From positions 1-25,190 of IMG/VR virus record IMGVR_UViG_3300031746_001495: 25,190 nucleotides of DNA. One strand, written 5' to 3'. Under the pieces are notes generated by a model. It saw only the letters and a list, made by a program, of their open reading frames with translations. It ran no database searches and was not told the origin of the DNA. A program made the position numbers and the translations under genes. This DNA comes from a virus. This document shows positions 15,811-23,451 of the stretch, one piece after another; position 1 is the first letter of the stretch; each line of letters begins with the position of its first letter.

Positions 15811-16521
15811 ATGTTATACGCAGATTTGCAATTACAAAGTATAGTTCGTATGGGCATTGATACAACATCAACATTTATAACCGAGACGATGATTAGAAAT
15901 TGGCTTGATATGGGCCATAAGTGGGCGGCCTCTTATAAGAAGTGGCCAATGACCGAGTATATGGACATCTCTGGAACATTCACTAATGGAACGATTGCTT
16001 ATAATTATCCAAACACCAATTTTAAGACAGATTCTATAAGAGGATTGGCAATAGGTTCTATGACCGCCGGGGGAGCAACCATATTTGATAAAAAGATTTT
16101 TACTGATTTTGCAAAGTATATGGTGGACTATCCAACAGGGACAGATGAGATATTTTCTGATTATGGCAGGATTTTATATATCAATCCAAACTGCACATCA
16201 GGAACGATAATGAGTTTCGGCCAACTGACTCCGCCGACTTTAGGATTGGTGGCTTCTTCTACTGCCAGCACAGTATTTTCAAATTATGACGAGGAAGGAG
16301 ATGATGCAATTATAGACAAAGTTTGTTCTTATGGATTCAGGAGAATGAAAAAATTCCAGGAGGCGATAGATTTCGAGAATAGGGCAAGAATGACATTAGA
16401 CGAACTATGGAAAAGGATTCAAGACGAACAGGCGCTATACCAAACCAAAGACCGCCCAATTTGGGAAAGGTTTAATGTAGTCAAGGGCGAAAACGAAAAC
16501 GAAAATCCATTGCAATTTTAA
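15811..16521 (+). CDS. Head-tail adaptor protein (gp4/gp11-like)
   Basis: This 236-residue protein contains, near residues 25-50, ETMIRNWLDMGHKWAASYKKWPMTEY, a helical pattern shared by adaptor proteins that sit beneath the portal ring in short-tailed phages. Beta strands follow (GTIAYNYPNTNFKTDSIRGLAIG), then a C-terminal helical region (YGFRRMKKFQEAIDFENRARMTLDELWKRIQ) and an acidic Asn/Glu tail. It probably links portal to the tail tube/propeller. Flanked by the propeller-like gene and a fibre gene. No Shine-Dalgarno before the ATG. Confidence 0.65.
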   Translation: MLYADLQLQSIVRMGIDTTSTFITETMIRNWLDMGHKWAASYKKWPMTEYMDISGTFTNGTIAYNYPNTNFKTDSIRGLAIGSMTAGGATIFDKKIFTDFAKYMVDYPTGTDEIFSDYGRILYINPNCTSGTIMSFGQLTPPTLGLVASSTASTVFSNYDEEGDDAIIDKVCSYGFRRMKKFQEAIDFENRARMTLDELWKRIQDEQALYQTKDRPIWERFNVVKGENENENPLQF

Positions 16522-16522
16522 T

Positions 16523-18097
16523 ATGCCAAGCGATATTTTATACAACGAGGAAAAAGATGATGAGCCATTAGTGTCGGTAACAACAGAAACAGACAATGCT
16601 TTACCAGTGGAAACCACACCCCAATCGGCCCAGCTTTTAATAAGCCCGACAATAGTAGGAAAGTATTTGAATATAGAAGCAAACGGGGATGTGACGATAG
16701 GGGACTATGCGGCTGGGCAGGGGATATTCTGGGATCAATCAGCAGGAACATTGAGCATCTTAGGAGGATTGGTTGTTGACCATTTAGATATACCAGATTT
16801 GGTAACAGCCGATTCATTCCACGTAGATACGGCAGGAAACACTTGGTGGGGGAGTGTGCTAATAGGAGGTGCAGTAGCCAAGGTTCTTAAAAATGGGGCA
16901 GCCACTTTTACAAATATACAAATAACCGGAGTCCAGGCAGGTTCTTCATTAGATAGCACATACTTAACAGCAATCAATTCGGCTAAATTAAATTTAGCCG
17001 ACAGGGGATGGTCGCAAACTTGTGTCTTCTCGGTAACCGATGCCGATACAGTATCTTGGGCGGCTGGAACATTTGTTACATCGGATGCAACAACTTATAA
17101 TATTGCGGTAAATAACACAGATGTCAGATTGACGGCCGCAGGATTAGCCAGCCCAATGAACGCCAGAGTTTATATTTATTTAGATATTGGAACATCAACA
17201 ACTGAATATTGTTGCACTTATACAGCCACCACGGCAGTAGGTGCTGGAAAATGTATTGTGGCAACAGCCATAAATGGGGCAGTGGAAGCGGAGTTTGAGG
17301 TATTTGGCGGAGTTGGGGGTTCTAATATAAATGCTTCGCAGATAGTGACTGGTTCACTTACGGCTAATGAAATAGCGGCAACTACCATTACATCGGGAAA
17401 AATGAATGTGGCTACTTTATCAAGTATTGTTGCAGATTTAGGAACTATCACCGCAGGCTCAATTACACTTAATGCACTTTTAGGGACAACAGTTATAACA
17501 TTAGCTGAAGGTAGGTTTAATTATCCATACACCAAAGGAACAGTAATGTATTTTAACAATGATGGATATACTCAATCAGGATCAACCAGAACTCCAATTA
17601 TGACTCAACTTAGTGTAGATATTGGGACTCCTAATGCTTATGTTCAGAGTGTCTCTCTTGCGGGAGGAGCTGAAGATTGGGATAAAGATTTTGATTTTAA
17701 TTTGGTATGCAAAAGCACTACAGGTGCAAATGATGCTGATGCTTTTGTGGGATTGCATATTGCAGCAACAACTATTCCAACAACTGCCAGACACATAGGA
17801 TTTTATTTTGATTCCAATGTTTTATACGCTTCAAACGCCGATGGAACGACTCAGAAAAAGACTGATATTAGTGCCGGATTAACTTTAGGAAATTGGAATA
17901 GTTATAAATTCATATTTGATGCGGGAACGAATGTCAAGTTTTATGTGAATGATGCTTTAAAAGCCACCCACACGACTAATTTACCAGCAACGGGAACTGC
18001 TGATTATCCAGCTATCCATACCGTAGCCGCTCGTATTAGTGCAAATGGCGGAATTTATATAAAACATACACCAACTTGTGTAATCGCTGATTTATAA
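16523..18097 (+). CDS. Tail fibre / receptor-binding protein with lectin-like C-terminus
   Basis: This 524-residue protein starts one base after the adaptor stop (TAA-T-ATG). Its central region has fibre-type repeats such as TADSFHVDTAGNTWWGS, NASQIVTGSLTANEIAATTI and SSIVADLGTITAGSITL, patterns found where a fibre shaft passes into the tip. The C-terminal 180 residues, from EGRFNYPYTKGTVMYFNNDGY, look like a concanavalin/LamG-type sandwich with the typical tail LGNWNSYKFIFDAGTNVKFYVNDALKA. Likely the main receptor-binding fibre attached to the short tail. Sugar specificity unknown. Confidence 0.7.
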   Translation: MPSDILYNEEKDDEPLVSVTTETDNALPVETTPQSAQLLISPTIVGKYLNIEANGDVTIGDYAAGQGIFWDQSAGTLSILGGLVVDHLDIPDLVTADSFHVDTAGNTWWGSVLIGGAVAKVLKNGAATFTNIQITGVQAGSSLDSTYLTAINSAKLNLADRGWSQTCVFSVTDADTVSWAAGTFVTSDATTYNIAVNNTDVRLTAAGLASPMNARVYIYLDIGTSTTEYCCTYTATTAVGAGKCIVATAINGAVEAEFEVFGGVGGSNINASQIVTGSLTANEIAATTITSGKMNVATLSSIVADLGTITAGSITLNALLGTTVITLAEGRFNYPYTKGTVMYFNNDGYTQSGSTRTPIMTQLSVDIGTPNAYVQSVSLAGGAEDWDKDFDFNLVCKSTTGANDADAFVGLHIAATTIPTTARHIGFYFDSNVLYASNADGTTQKKTDISAGLTLGNWNSYKFIFDAGTNVKFYVNDALKATHTTNLPATGTADYPAIHTVAARISANGGIYIKHTPTCVIADL

Positions 18098-18098
18098 T

Positions 18099-18260
18099 AT
18101 GAAATATACTTTTAATGTAAAAGACGACATAAATCTTTATCAAATAAAACTCTTGATTATTTTTCTGATACAATACTTGGAAACTAAACTTCCTCTGGAA
18201 ATAGATGACGCTATTACAAAAATTCCAGATGAAATTAAAAATCAATTTAAAAAGGTATAA
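18099..18260 (+). CDS. Small protein of unknown function between fibre and internal protein genes
   Basis: This 53-residue frame starts ATG 18099 one base after the fibre stop (TAA-T-ATG) and ends TAA 18260, four bases before the next gene. The protein (MKYTFNVKDD, then INLYQIKLLIIFLIQYLE, then a charged end) has a hydrophobic or amphipathic helix around residues 15-27. The fit between its flanks and the recurrent junction motif make it a likely real gene. It may be a small chaperone or fibre-assembly factor, but no family is recognised. Confidence 0.65.
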   Translation: MKYTFNVKDDINLYQIKLLIIFLIQYLETKLPLEIDDAITKIPDEIKNQFKKV

Positions 18261-18263
18261 ATT

Positions 18264-20219
18264 ATGGTAAATAAAACAATTATAGGAAAAGAGGTTTTAC
18301 CCGATGGTAGAATCTTAGAATATGGGGCAAGAGACCCCGCAACTGGCCAGAGGTATGAAATATTACATCCAGCACCAACTCCAACAGGGACAACACCAAC
18401 AACTCCGACTCCAACTCCGACTCCGACCCCTACTTCAACTCCGACACCAACTGCACCAACAATTGCTCCTACTGTATCGAAACCGAATATTACCCCAGAA
18501 ACGCCAGGAAATTATTACTGGACTATTAAAAATGGGACAGCGGTGATAGTTGATGCCTCTGGAAATCCAGTAGACACAACTACCCAAACTAATATTTTAA
18601 TGAATGTTGGCTGGGATTTTACTAAGATACCTAAATATGGGGCAACTACTCCCACAACACCGACTGCACCAACCACATCGCAACCAGTAGCGCCTTCACC
18701 GATTAGTGGGGCAACTACTATTCCAAAAACTATTAAGGTTCAAGGATTTGATATTGATCCTACAACTGGAAAACCAATAAATATACAAACTGGTCAACCA
18801 TTAACTCCAACTCAACCACAAACACCGACTCAAACTACAACTACACCCACGACTCCAAAAACTCCGACCACCCAAACAACCCCGCAGATAGAAGCAATTC
18901 AGGCACAACTTAAAGACCTTCAGGCGCAACAGGCGGCAATGACACAATATGGAGTAAGTGATACTAATATGCTGGAAAAAGACGCTGAAGGGAATTATGT
19001 GAAAAAAGAAGTTGCGCCAAAAACGCCAGACCAAGTAAGGGATGAGGTTTATACAAAATATGGAATAGATACTGCAATTAAGGATTGGGCAAATGCGCCA
19101 ACTAAGAGTTTTGAAGAAATCTATAAAGAAATCCTTACCAATTCAGGAATAGCCGATATTAAGGCAAGTATAGATAAGATAACCGCTGATATAAATAAAG
19201 CAGATGCTGATTATAATACGGCGGTAGGGGATATAAACGATAACCCTTGGATTTCTGAAGCTGGCAGGGTAGGGAAGATAGAAAAATTAAATATAAACTA
19301 TGAACAGACAAGAAAGAGACTGGATAACCAACTTACATTAGCAACCGGACAACAGGATAAATTAAAAGAAGAAGCATCAAAGATAGCAACAGAAACTTTA
19401 ACTGCTTATGATAAACAACATCAATATGATAAAGCGATCTTGGATTTCTATATTACAAGGGCGGAAGCGGAAATTGAAGCCGAGTTGACAGCCCAAACAG
19501 AGGAACAGACGTTTAGGTATCAGACCTACCCTGATTACTTAACGAAAATGAAAGCATTAACTACGCCTGAAAAACCAACAATAGTAGGAAGTGAAAAACT
19601 TGGCTATTATGCTTATTATCCAGATGGAACTAAAACATTGATATTGGGAGGCGTGGGAGAAAATTCAGAATTAGGGGAATTATTAACAATAGATCAATCC
19701 GCCAAATATGGAGTTCCCTATGGAACAACCAAAGGACAACTTATGGGACAAACCTTATCGGCAAACGCAGGAAAAGCAGAAAGTAATTATGTGAAGATAG
19801 GATTAGAAGCCGTCAAGGCAATTAAGAGTTTAGATGGTTTTGCCGTTACCGTTGAATCAAATGGAACTTGGAAATATGATTCTAATAGAGTAAGAGGCTT
19901 AACCGGAGAAATACATAAACTAAATTCTATGATGAATCCAGATGCCAGAACTCTAAAAATGAATATAGATAGTGCTATTTTATCTATGATTTATAACAAC
20001 ACTGGTAAAACAATGAATGAAAAAGAATTAGATGCTCAAAGAGGTATATATATGCCTCAATATTGGGATGATGCAGATTCGGCGATGAAAAGAATCGCAA
20101 AACTTGAAACAGACTTTATGCTAAGTTTTGCTGGCTCTTATGCCTATCAAGAAGTAGGCGAAGAATATACTTCGGGGTCGGTCGTAAGTATTAACGGAAC
20201 AAATTCTACAGTTCAATAA
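18264..20219 (+). CDS. Large internal/ejection-type virion protein with Pro/Thr-rich linkers
   Basis: This 651-residue protein begins with a short folded unit (NKTIIGKEVLPDGRILEYGARDPATGQRYE). A Pro/Thr repeat tract follows (residues 35-70), then a small domain (NYYWTIKNGTAVIVDASGNPVD), a second Pro/Thr/Gln tract (about 125-210) and a long helical, coiled-coil-rich region (IEAIQAQLKDLQAQQAAM; KASIDKITADINKADADYN; RAEAEIEAELTAQTEEQ). The C-terminal third mixes beta and helix (YYAYYPDGTKTLILGG; LNSMMNPDARTLKMNIDSAIL). Size, position before another large helical protein and after the fibre fit the large internal proteins that short-tailed phages eject with the DNA. No lytic transglycosylase motif is visible. 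The role is inferred from context. Confidence 0.5.
   Translation: MVNKTIIGKEVLPDGRILEYGARDPATGQRYEILHPAPTPTGTTPTTPTPTPTPTPTSTPTPTAPTIAPTVSKPNITPETPGNYYWTIKNGTAVIVDASGNPVDTTTQTNILMNVGWDFTKIPKYGATTPTTPTAPTTSQPVAPSPISGATTIPKTIKVQGFDIDPTTGKPINIQTGQPLTPTQPQTPTQTTTTPTTPKTPTTQTTPQIEAIQAQLKDLQAQQAAMTQYGVSDTNMLEKDAEGNYVKKEVAPKTPDQVRDEVYTKYGIDTAIKDWANAPTKSFEEIYKEILTNSGIADIKASIDKITADINKADADYNTAVGDINDNPWISEAGRVGKIEKLNINYEQTRKRLDNQLTLATGQQDKLKEEASKIATETLTAYDKQHQYDKAILDFYITRAEAEIEAELTAQTEEQTFRYQTYPDYLTKMKALTTPEKPTIVGSEKLGYYAYYPDGTKTLILGGVGENSELGELLTIDQSAKYGVPYGTTKGQLMGQTLSANAGKAESNYVKIGLEAVKAIKSLDGFAVTVESNGTWKYDSNRVRGLTGEIHKLNSMMNPDARTLKMNIDSAILSMIYNNTGKTMNEKELDAQRGIYMPQYWDDADSAMKRIAKLETDFMLSFAGSYAYQEVGEEYTSGSVVSINGTNSTVQ
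18376..18460 (+). repeat. Pro/Thr-encoding low-complexity tract
   Basis: Short tandem units of the kind ccaactccgact encode an alternating Thr-Pro run (residues about 38-66 of the internal protein). A second, less regular Pro/Thr/Gln tract lies around 18640-18890. Such tracts form extended flexible linkers and vary in length by slippage. Confidence 0.8.
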
Positions 20220-20223
20220 AAAT

Positions 20224-21927
20224 ATGGACATAATATCTAAAGAACAATTACAACAACTTAAAGCTAAGGGAGCTTCTATTAAAGTGATTTCAAAATCAAT
20301 ACAGACTGGTGGTTATGTTCCCCCAAAATTTACACCCTCCAGTGGAACAACTTCAGTCAAAAAACCATTCTTAGAAAAAGTAGGTGATATTTTCACTCCT
20401 TTACTTACAACCTTTGGAAGGACTTTGGCAATGGGCGACTATATAAAGGCCCAGGATGCAGGAATGAAATCTTGGCAAGATATTGGAAATGTAATGATGA
20501 ATAGATGGAAAACAAATCCCAACTTAACAAAAGAACAAAAACAGAAAGAGTTTAAAGTATGGCAAGATTCAGTGCCAAAAATAATAGAACAGCATCCCGA
20601 TTTTAATAAGACAATAGGACAGATAGCTGGTGAGGCATTACAAACTGGAACGACACTATTAACTTTAGCAGAAGCAGTTCCAGGGATAGCCAAAGGAATT
20701 ACAGGAATGGTAGGCAAAATTCCTGGAGTTGGAAAGGGATTAGCACAATTAGGAGCAACAGAAATCGCCACTCCAACATTAGGCAAAACATTAGGGATGA
20801 AATTCTTGGCTGTTCCAGAAGGATTTACCAAATCAGCAATTCTTCAAAGGGCAGGAATTAGCGCTACTTATGGAACAACCTATGGGGTAGCGAAAGCATT
20901 AAAAGAAAAACAAGACCCATTAAAGGCCTTCCAAACAATAGCAACTGGAGGAATTTCTTCTGGTTTGATTTCTTTAGGAGTGGACGGGATTTTGTTAGGA
21001 ATAAATAAGTTTATTGAAAAATATGGCCCATCAATATCGGAAACAATGACAGGTAGACCAAAACAGGCATTTAAGACCCAATATGAAAATCCCGAAGAGG
21101 CAGAGGCGGCCTTTAAGCGAGTTAGTGAAGAATCAAAGAAATTTAAATATGGTGGCGGTGAAAGGGTTGTTACAGAAGAGGCAGAGGGTGCTATTAAAGA
21201 TTTCAGAACTGGATTAAGTAAAGAATATAAACAAAATGTGGCAAAATTGGCAAAAACATACAAAGGTCCGGATATGATACTTAATGAAGACCAACAAAGA
21301 TTACTTTTAAAAATTAAAGATGATTTTCCAACAGCATTACCCAATCTGCCAAAAGATATTTCAGGACCAATGAGTCCAAGATCCTTCGTTGATTTATATG
21401 AAGATATAAATAATATTGGAAGAAAAATGGTGGGGAAACCAACTGATGCTGCTCAACGAATAATGGAAGCCAAAGATGTGTTTAAGAATTTAGGAATAAA
21501 ATCTTATGGTGGAAAGACTGGAGAATTTGCGACAATGCTAAGTGATTATTCTACGAAGGTAACTATCCTTAATAATATGGATGATATGGTTAATGCCTGG
21601 AAAACAAATCCAAGAGCAGTCACGGGAGCAACTAAACAATTATTGGGGGCATTTAAAGAGAATTATTATTCTTATCTTGATACGATAGGAAAATTTGAGC
21701 AATTAACTGGAAAGAGTTTTATAAATGAAATATCAACCTTAGTAACACAAAAATATATGCCAGTTTATGGGGCAGTTGATTCCAGCGATATTATGAGAGT
21801 TTTAGGACTTCCATTATTCTCACCAAGAATTCACGCAGCAATAGGAAGAGGAATAATCACCACTAATGCGAAAATCATCAATGATTTAATATTGAGAAAG
21901 TATATTATTCCGCAAGGTTGGAAATAA
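20224..21927 (+). CDS. Large helical virion protein, possible DNA-ejection protein
   Basis: This 567-residue protein starts four bases after the previous large gene. Residues 130-260 hold repeated Gly/Ala-rich hydrophobic stretches (IAGEALQTGTTLLTLAEAVPGIAKGITGMVGKIPGVGKGL; ATGGISSGLISLGVDGILLGI) that could insert into a membrane. Charged helices flank them (EAEAAFKRVSEESKKFKYGGGE). Amphipathic Gly-rich helices between soluble helical arms are typical of ejection proteins that form the trans-envelope channel in short-tailed phages. The end (GLPLFSPRIHAAIGRGIITT) is again hydrophobic. No enzyme motif is seen. It is the last of the + strand virion genes before the lysis-like region. Confidence 0.5.
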   Translation: MDIISKEQLQQLKAKGASIKVISKSIQTGGYVPPKFTPSSGTTSVKKPFLEKVGDIFTPLLTTFGRTLAMGDYIKAQDAGMKSWQDIGNVMMNRWKTNPNLTKEQKQKEFKVWQDSVPKIIEQHPDFNKTIGQIAGEALQTGTTLLTLAEAVPGIAKGITGMVGKIPGVGKGLAQLGATEIATPTLGKTLGMKFLAVPEGFTKSAILQRAGISATYGTTYGVAKALKEKQDPLKAFQTIATGGISSGLISLGVDGILLGINKFIEKYGPSISETMTGRPKQAFKTQYENPEEAEAAFKRVSEESKKFKYGGGERVVTEEAEGAIKDFRTGLSKEYKQNVAKLAKTYKGPDMILNEDQQRLLLKIKDDFPTALPNLPKDISGPMSPRSFVDLYEDINNIGRKMVGKPTDAAQRIMEAKDVFKNLGIKSYGGKTGEFATMLSDYSTKVTILNNMDDMVNAWKTNPRAVTGATKQLLGAFKENYYSYLDTIGKFEQLTGKSFINEISTLVTQKYMPVYGAVDSSDIMRVLGLPLFSPRIHAAIGRGIITTNAKIINDLILRKYIIPQGWK

Positions 21928-21934
21928 GAGTAAA

Positions 21935-22015
21935 TTAGCCGTATGTGTTTTTTAATATCACATACAAAAATCCTACAACAATAATGAAGATTACAAATCC
22001 GAGAATAAAAATCAT
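21935..22015 (-). CDS. Minus-strand 26-residue membrane microprotein (candidate)
   Basis: The minus strand reads ATG at 22015 to a stop at 21935. The product is almost one transmembrane helix: MIFILGFVIFIIVVGFLY then VILKNTYG. A sigma70-like promoter lies just upstream on the same strand (see 22024-22051), which would start a nearly leaderless message. This would be the only leftward gene in the window and would read into the 3' end of the 20224 gene. Single-helix peptides of this size include type I toxins and small phage lysis or exclusion peptides. It could also be chance hydrophobic coding in AT-rich DNA. Confidence 0.4.
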   Translation of the reverse strand: MIFILGFVIFIIVVGFLYVILKNTYG

Positions 22016-22023
22016 ATTATTCC

Positions 22024-22051
22024 ATTATACCTAACCCAATAACAAAGTCAA
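22024..22051 (-). promoter_or_regulatory. Minus-strand sigma70-type promoter candidate
   Basis: On the minus strand the -35 TTGACT (22051-22046) and a perfect -10 TATAAT (22029-22024) are separated by 16 bases. Eight bases separate the -10 from the ATG at 22015, so transcription would begin at or next to the start codon. The -35 overlaps the start region of the opposite gene at 22053. Confidence 0.45.
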
Positions 22052-22052
22052 T

Positions 22053-22259
22053 ATGAAAGAAAATAACAAACAAAATATAGACATAGCCAGAGTAGAAGAA
22101 AGACTTACCTCTTTAGAAGAGAGGTTTGAGAGGTTCTGTAATAATGAATTCAAGCACTTACAGGACAAATTTGATGAAATGTCCACCAAGTTATTCTGGG
22201 GCTTTATTGTGGGAATAGCAAGTATTTTGATAGTTCAAGTCTTATTGAAATTTTTTTAA
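22053..22259 (+). CDS. Coiled-coil plus transmembrane protein, XhlA-like lysis accessory
   Basis: This 68-residue protein has a charged coiled-coil N-terminal part (IARVEERLTSLEERFERFCNNEFKHLQDKFDEM, about residues 10-42) and one C-terminal transmembrane helix (FWGFIVGIASILIVQVLLKFF). This is the layout of XhlA/haemolysin-type small phage proteins that work beside a holin. It lies at the end of the virion genes, where lysis genes are expected. A spanin or other small membrane protein is possible. No Shine-Dalgarno before ATG 22053. Confidence 0.6.
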   Translation: MKENNKQNIDIARVEERLTSLEERFERFCNNEFKHLQDKFDEMSTKLFWGFIVGIASILIVQVLLKFF

Positions 22260-22264
22260 ATAGC

Positions 22265-22294
22265 TTGACAACATCGCTTGCTCTCTGATATAAT
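22265..22294 (+). promoter_or_regulatory. Consensus sigma70 promoter
   Basis: A perfect -35 TTGACA (22265-22270) and a perfect -10 TATAAT (22289-22294) are separated by 18 bases. The expected start is near 22301. It is the clearest promoter in the window and drives the phosphoesterase and the genes behind it. It points to a host that uses an ordinary housekeeping sigma factor. Confidence 0.85.
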
Positions 22295-22305
22295 TCAAAT
22301 ACCAC

Positions 22306-22343
22306 ACCAGAGAGTAGGCTTTTAGCTTAAATCTGGTTTTTTT
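22306..22343 (+). terminator. Attenuator-like hairpin and T-run between promoter and start codon
   Basis: ACCAGA (22306-22311) pairs with TCTGGT (22332-22337). Inside, TAGGCT (22315-22320) pairs with AGCTTA (22324-22329) with one G.U, around the loop TTT. Seven T residues (22337-22343) follow and run directly into the ATG of the phosphoesterase. This has the form of an intrinsic terminator about 5-40 bases after the predicted transcription start, so transcription could stop before the gene. An upstream-encoded antitermination or a small RNA product is possible. Confidence 0.6.
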
Positions 22344-23126
22344 ATGATTTATTTAGAATGTGCGATACAGGAAAAATGGGCATATATTTTGCCTTTGGGC
22401 GATCTTCATTTTTCCGACAAAGCATTCAGAGAATTGAGTTATAAAAAGTTGTTAGGATACAGGGATTGGGTATTAGAAAATCCTAACGCAAGAGTAGTTC
22501 TGGGCGGGGATATGTTTAATGTGGCAACTTTGATAAGCAAAACCTCTCCTTTTAGCCAGAGAATGTCTATGAATGATGAAATGAAAGAGATTGTGGAGAT
22601 ACTTTCCCCGATCAAAAAACAGATAGCCGGAGCAATAGAAGGCAACCACGAGTTTAGGGCTATGGATTTTATGGATTTGTCCCTAACCGAAACCCTTTGC
22701 GGAAAACTGGACATTCCTTATATGGGAATTTCGGGGGTAATAAACTTTAAGGTAGGAAAAAAGGGAAGTAAGACTGGCGGCCAATGGCATCAAAATTACT
22801 ATATCTATTTCCATCACACTACCGGAGGAGGCCAAACAATCGGCGGGGGATTAAACAGGGTAGAGAAGTTAGGAAACATAGTGGAAGGAGTTGATTGTTA
22901 TTGCGGATTCCATAACCATAAACTTTCAATGGCCAAATCAATAATCTACCGGCCTAACCCTGATAGCAAAAAAGTAGAGGAAAGAGTTATCAGCCATCTT
23001 ACTTGCGGAGGATACCTTCAATATGACGGTTCTTATGCGGAAAAAGGAATGTTAAGGCCGACTAAATTAGGAAGTCCGAGAATCCGGCTTGATGGCACAA
23101 AAAAAGATTTACATATAAGTCTTTAG
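22344..23126 (+). CDS. Calcineurin-like metallophosphoesterase
   Basis: This 260-residue protein has the ordered metal-binding motifs of the family: GDLH (D20, H22), GGDMFN (D56, N59), GNHE (N101, H102), an HH pair (H157-H158) and GFHNH (H190, H192). All expected ligands are present, so an active dinuclear metal phosphoesterase is likely. Substrates in this superfamily range from nucleotides to nucleic acids and phosphoproteins; phage members may act on DNA, RNA or nucleotides, and none can be chosen here. It has its own strong promoter and a terminator-like leader, so it is separated from the virion operon. ATG follows a T-run with no room for a Shine-Dalgarno. Confidence 0.85.
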   Translation: MIYLECAIQEKWAYILPLGDLHFSDKAFRELSYKKLLGYRDWVLENPNARVVLGGDMFNVATLISKTSPFSQRMSMNDEMKEIVEILSPIKKQIAGAIEGNHEFRAMDFMDLSLTETLCGKLDIPYMGISGVINFKVGKKGSKTGGQWHQNYYIYFHHTTGGGQTIGGGLNRVEKLGNIVEGVDCYCGFHNHKLSMAKSIIYRPNPDSKKVEERVISHLTCGGYLQYDGSYAEKGMLRPTKLGSPRIRLDGTKKDLHISL

Positions 23127-23135
23127 TTCTTTCTA

Positions 23136-23366
23136 TGCTATTAGTGAGCGTGAATGCCAGCAAAAATTGGCTTGAACCTCTAAAGATGATAACTTGTTGC
23201 AGGGCGAAAGCCCTGTCTCGGTCTAAAAACCGTAAGCAACTTTAAAGAGGTTGACTTAAGAACACAGGTTGAAAGTCCTACAAAGTGTTCGGAGAAATAC
23301 CGACCGCCAGGGAGGTGTATCCTTACCCATCATAAGGTTAAACCTTAAAACCGTTCGCTAATAGCA
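23136..23366 (+). ncRNA. Compact structured RNA closed by a 15-bp stem, upstream of a small HNH gene
   Basis: TGCTATTAGTGAGCG (23136-23150) pairs along its full length with CGTTCGCTAATAGCA (23352-23366), with two G.U pairs. Inside lie: a hairpin 23156-23171 (GCCAG/TTGGC, loop CAAAAA); a stem AACCTCT/AGAGGTT (23175-23181/23246-23252); within it GTTGC/GCAAC (23196-23200/23236-23240) enclosing AGGGC-GAAA-GCCCT (23201-23214) and CGGT/ACCG (23219-23222/23229-23232); then GAACAC/GTGTTC (23260-23265/23285-23290); and TAAGGT/ACCTTA (23333-23338/23342-23347). The GAAA tetraloop and G.U pairs set the + strand. It contains no gene. The class is unknown: group I and II intron cores were looked for and not found. 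Confidence 0.65.
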
Positions 23367-23367
23367 C

Positions 23368-23429
23368 AGAGGGAGCTATACAATATTATGGTATAACCTC
23401 GTTTGAGGTAAATACCATAATAACCCTCT
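23368..23429 (+). ncRNA. Long hairpin just before the small HNH gene
   Basis: AGAGGG (23368-23373) pairs with CCCTCT (23424-23429), TATTATGGTAT (23384-23394) pairs perfectly with ATACCATAATA (23412-23422), and ACCTC (23396-23400) pairs with GAGGT (23405-23409) around GTTT. It follows the 15-bp closed RNA by one base and precedes the ribosome site of the HNH gene by about ten bases. It is probably part of the same RNA or the leader of the HNH gene. Confidence 0.65.
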
Positions 23430-23438
23430 AAAGTTCTT

Positions 23439-23449
23439 TGAAGGTGAGA
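23439..23449 (+). promoter_or_regulatory. Shine-Dalgarno site for the small HNH gene
   Basis: TGAAGGTGAGA contains AAGGTGA, six bases or so ahead of the TTG start at 23452. It is one of the few clear ribosome-binding sites in the window and decides this start over internal codons. Confidence 0.6.
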
Positions 23450-23451
23450 TT

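Noticed and set aside
5765-18097. Diversity-generating retroelement acting on the fibre genes
   Set aside because: No reverse transcriptase and no template/variable repeat pair were seen. The only 17-base intragenic repeat lies within matching protein modules.
18360-18900. CRISPR-like repeats
   Set aside because: The repeated units are short Pro/Thr codon runs inside a coding frame, with no spacers of constant length.
23136-23366. RNase P RNA, tmRNA or tRNA
   Set aside because: The GAAAGTCC piece recalls RNase P, but the other conserved core segments are absent. No cloverleaf or T-loop consensus is visible.
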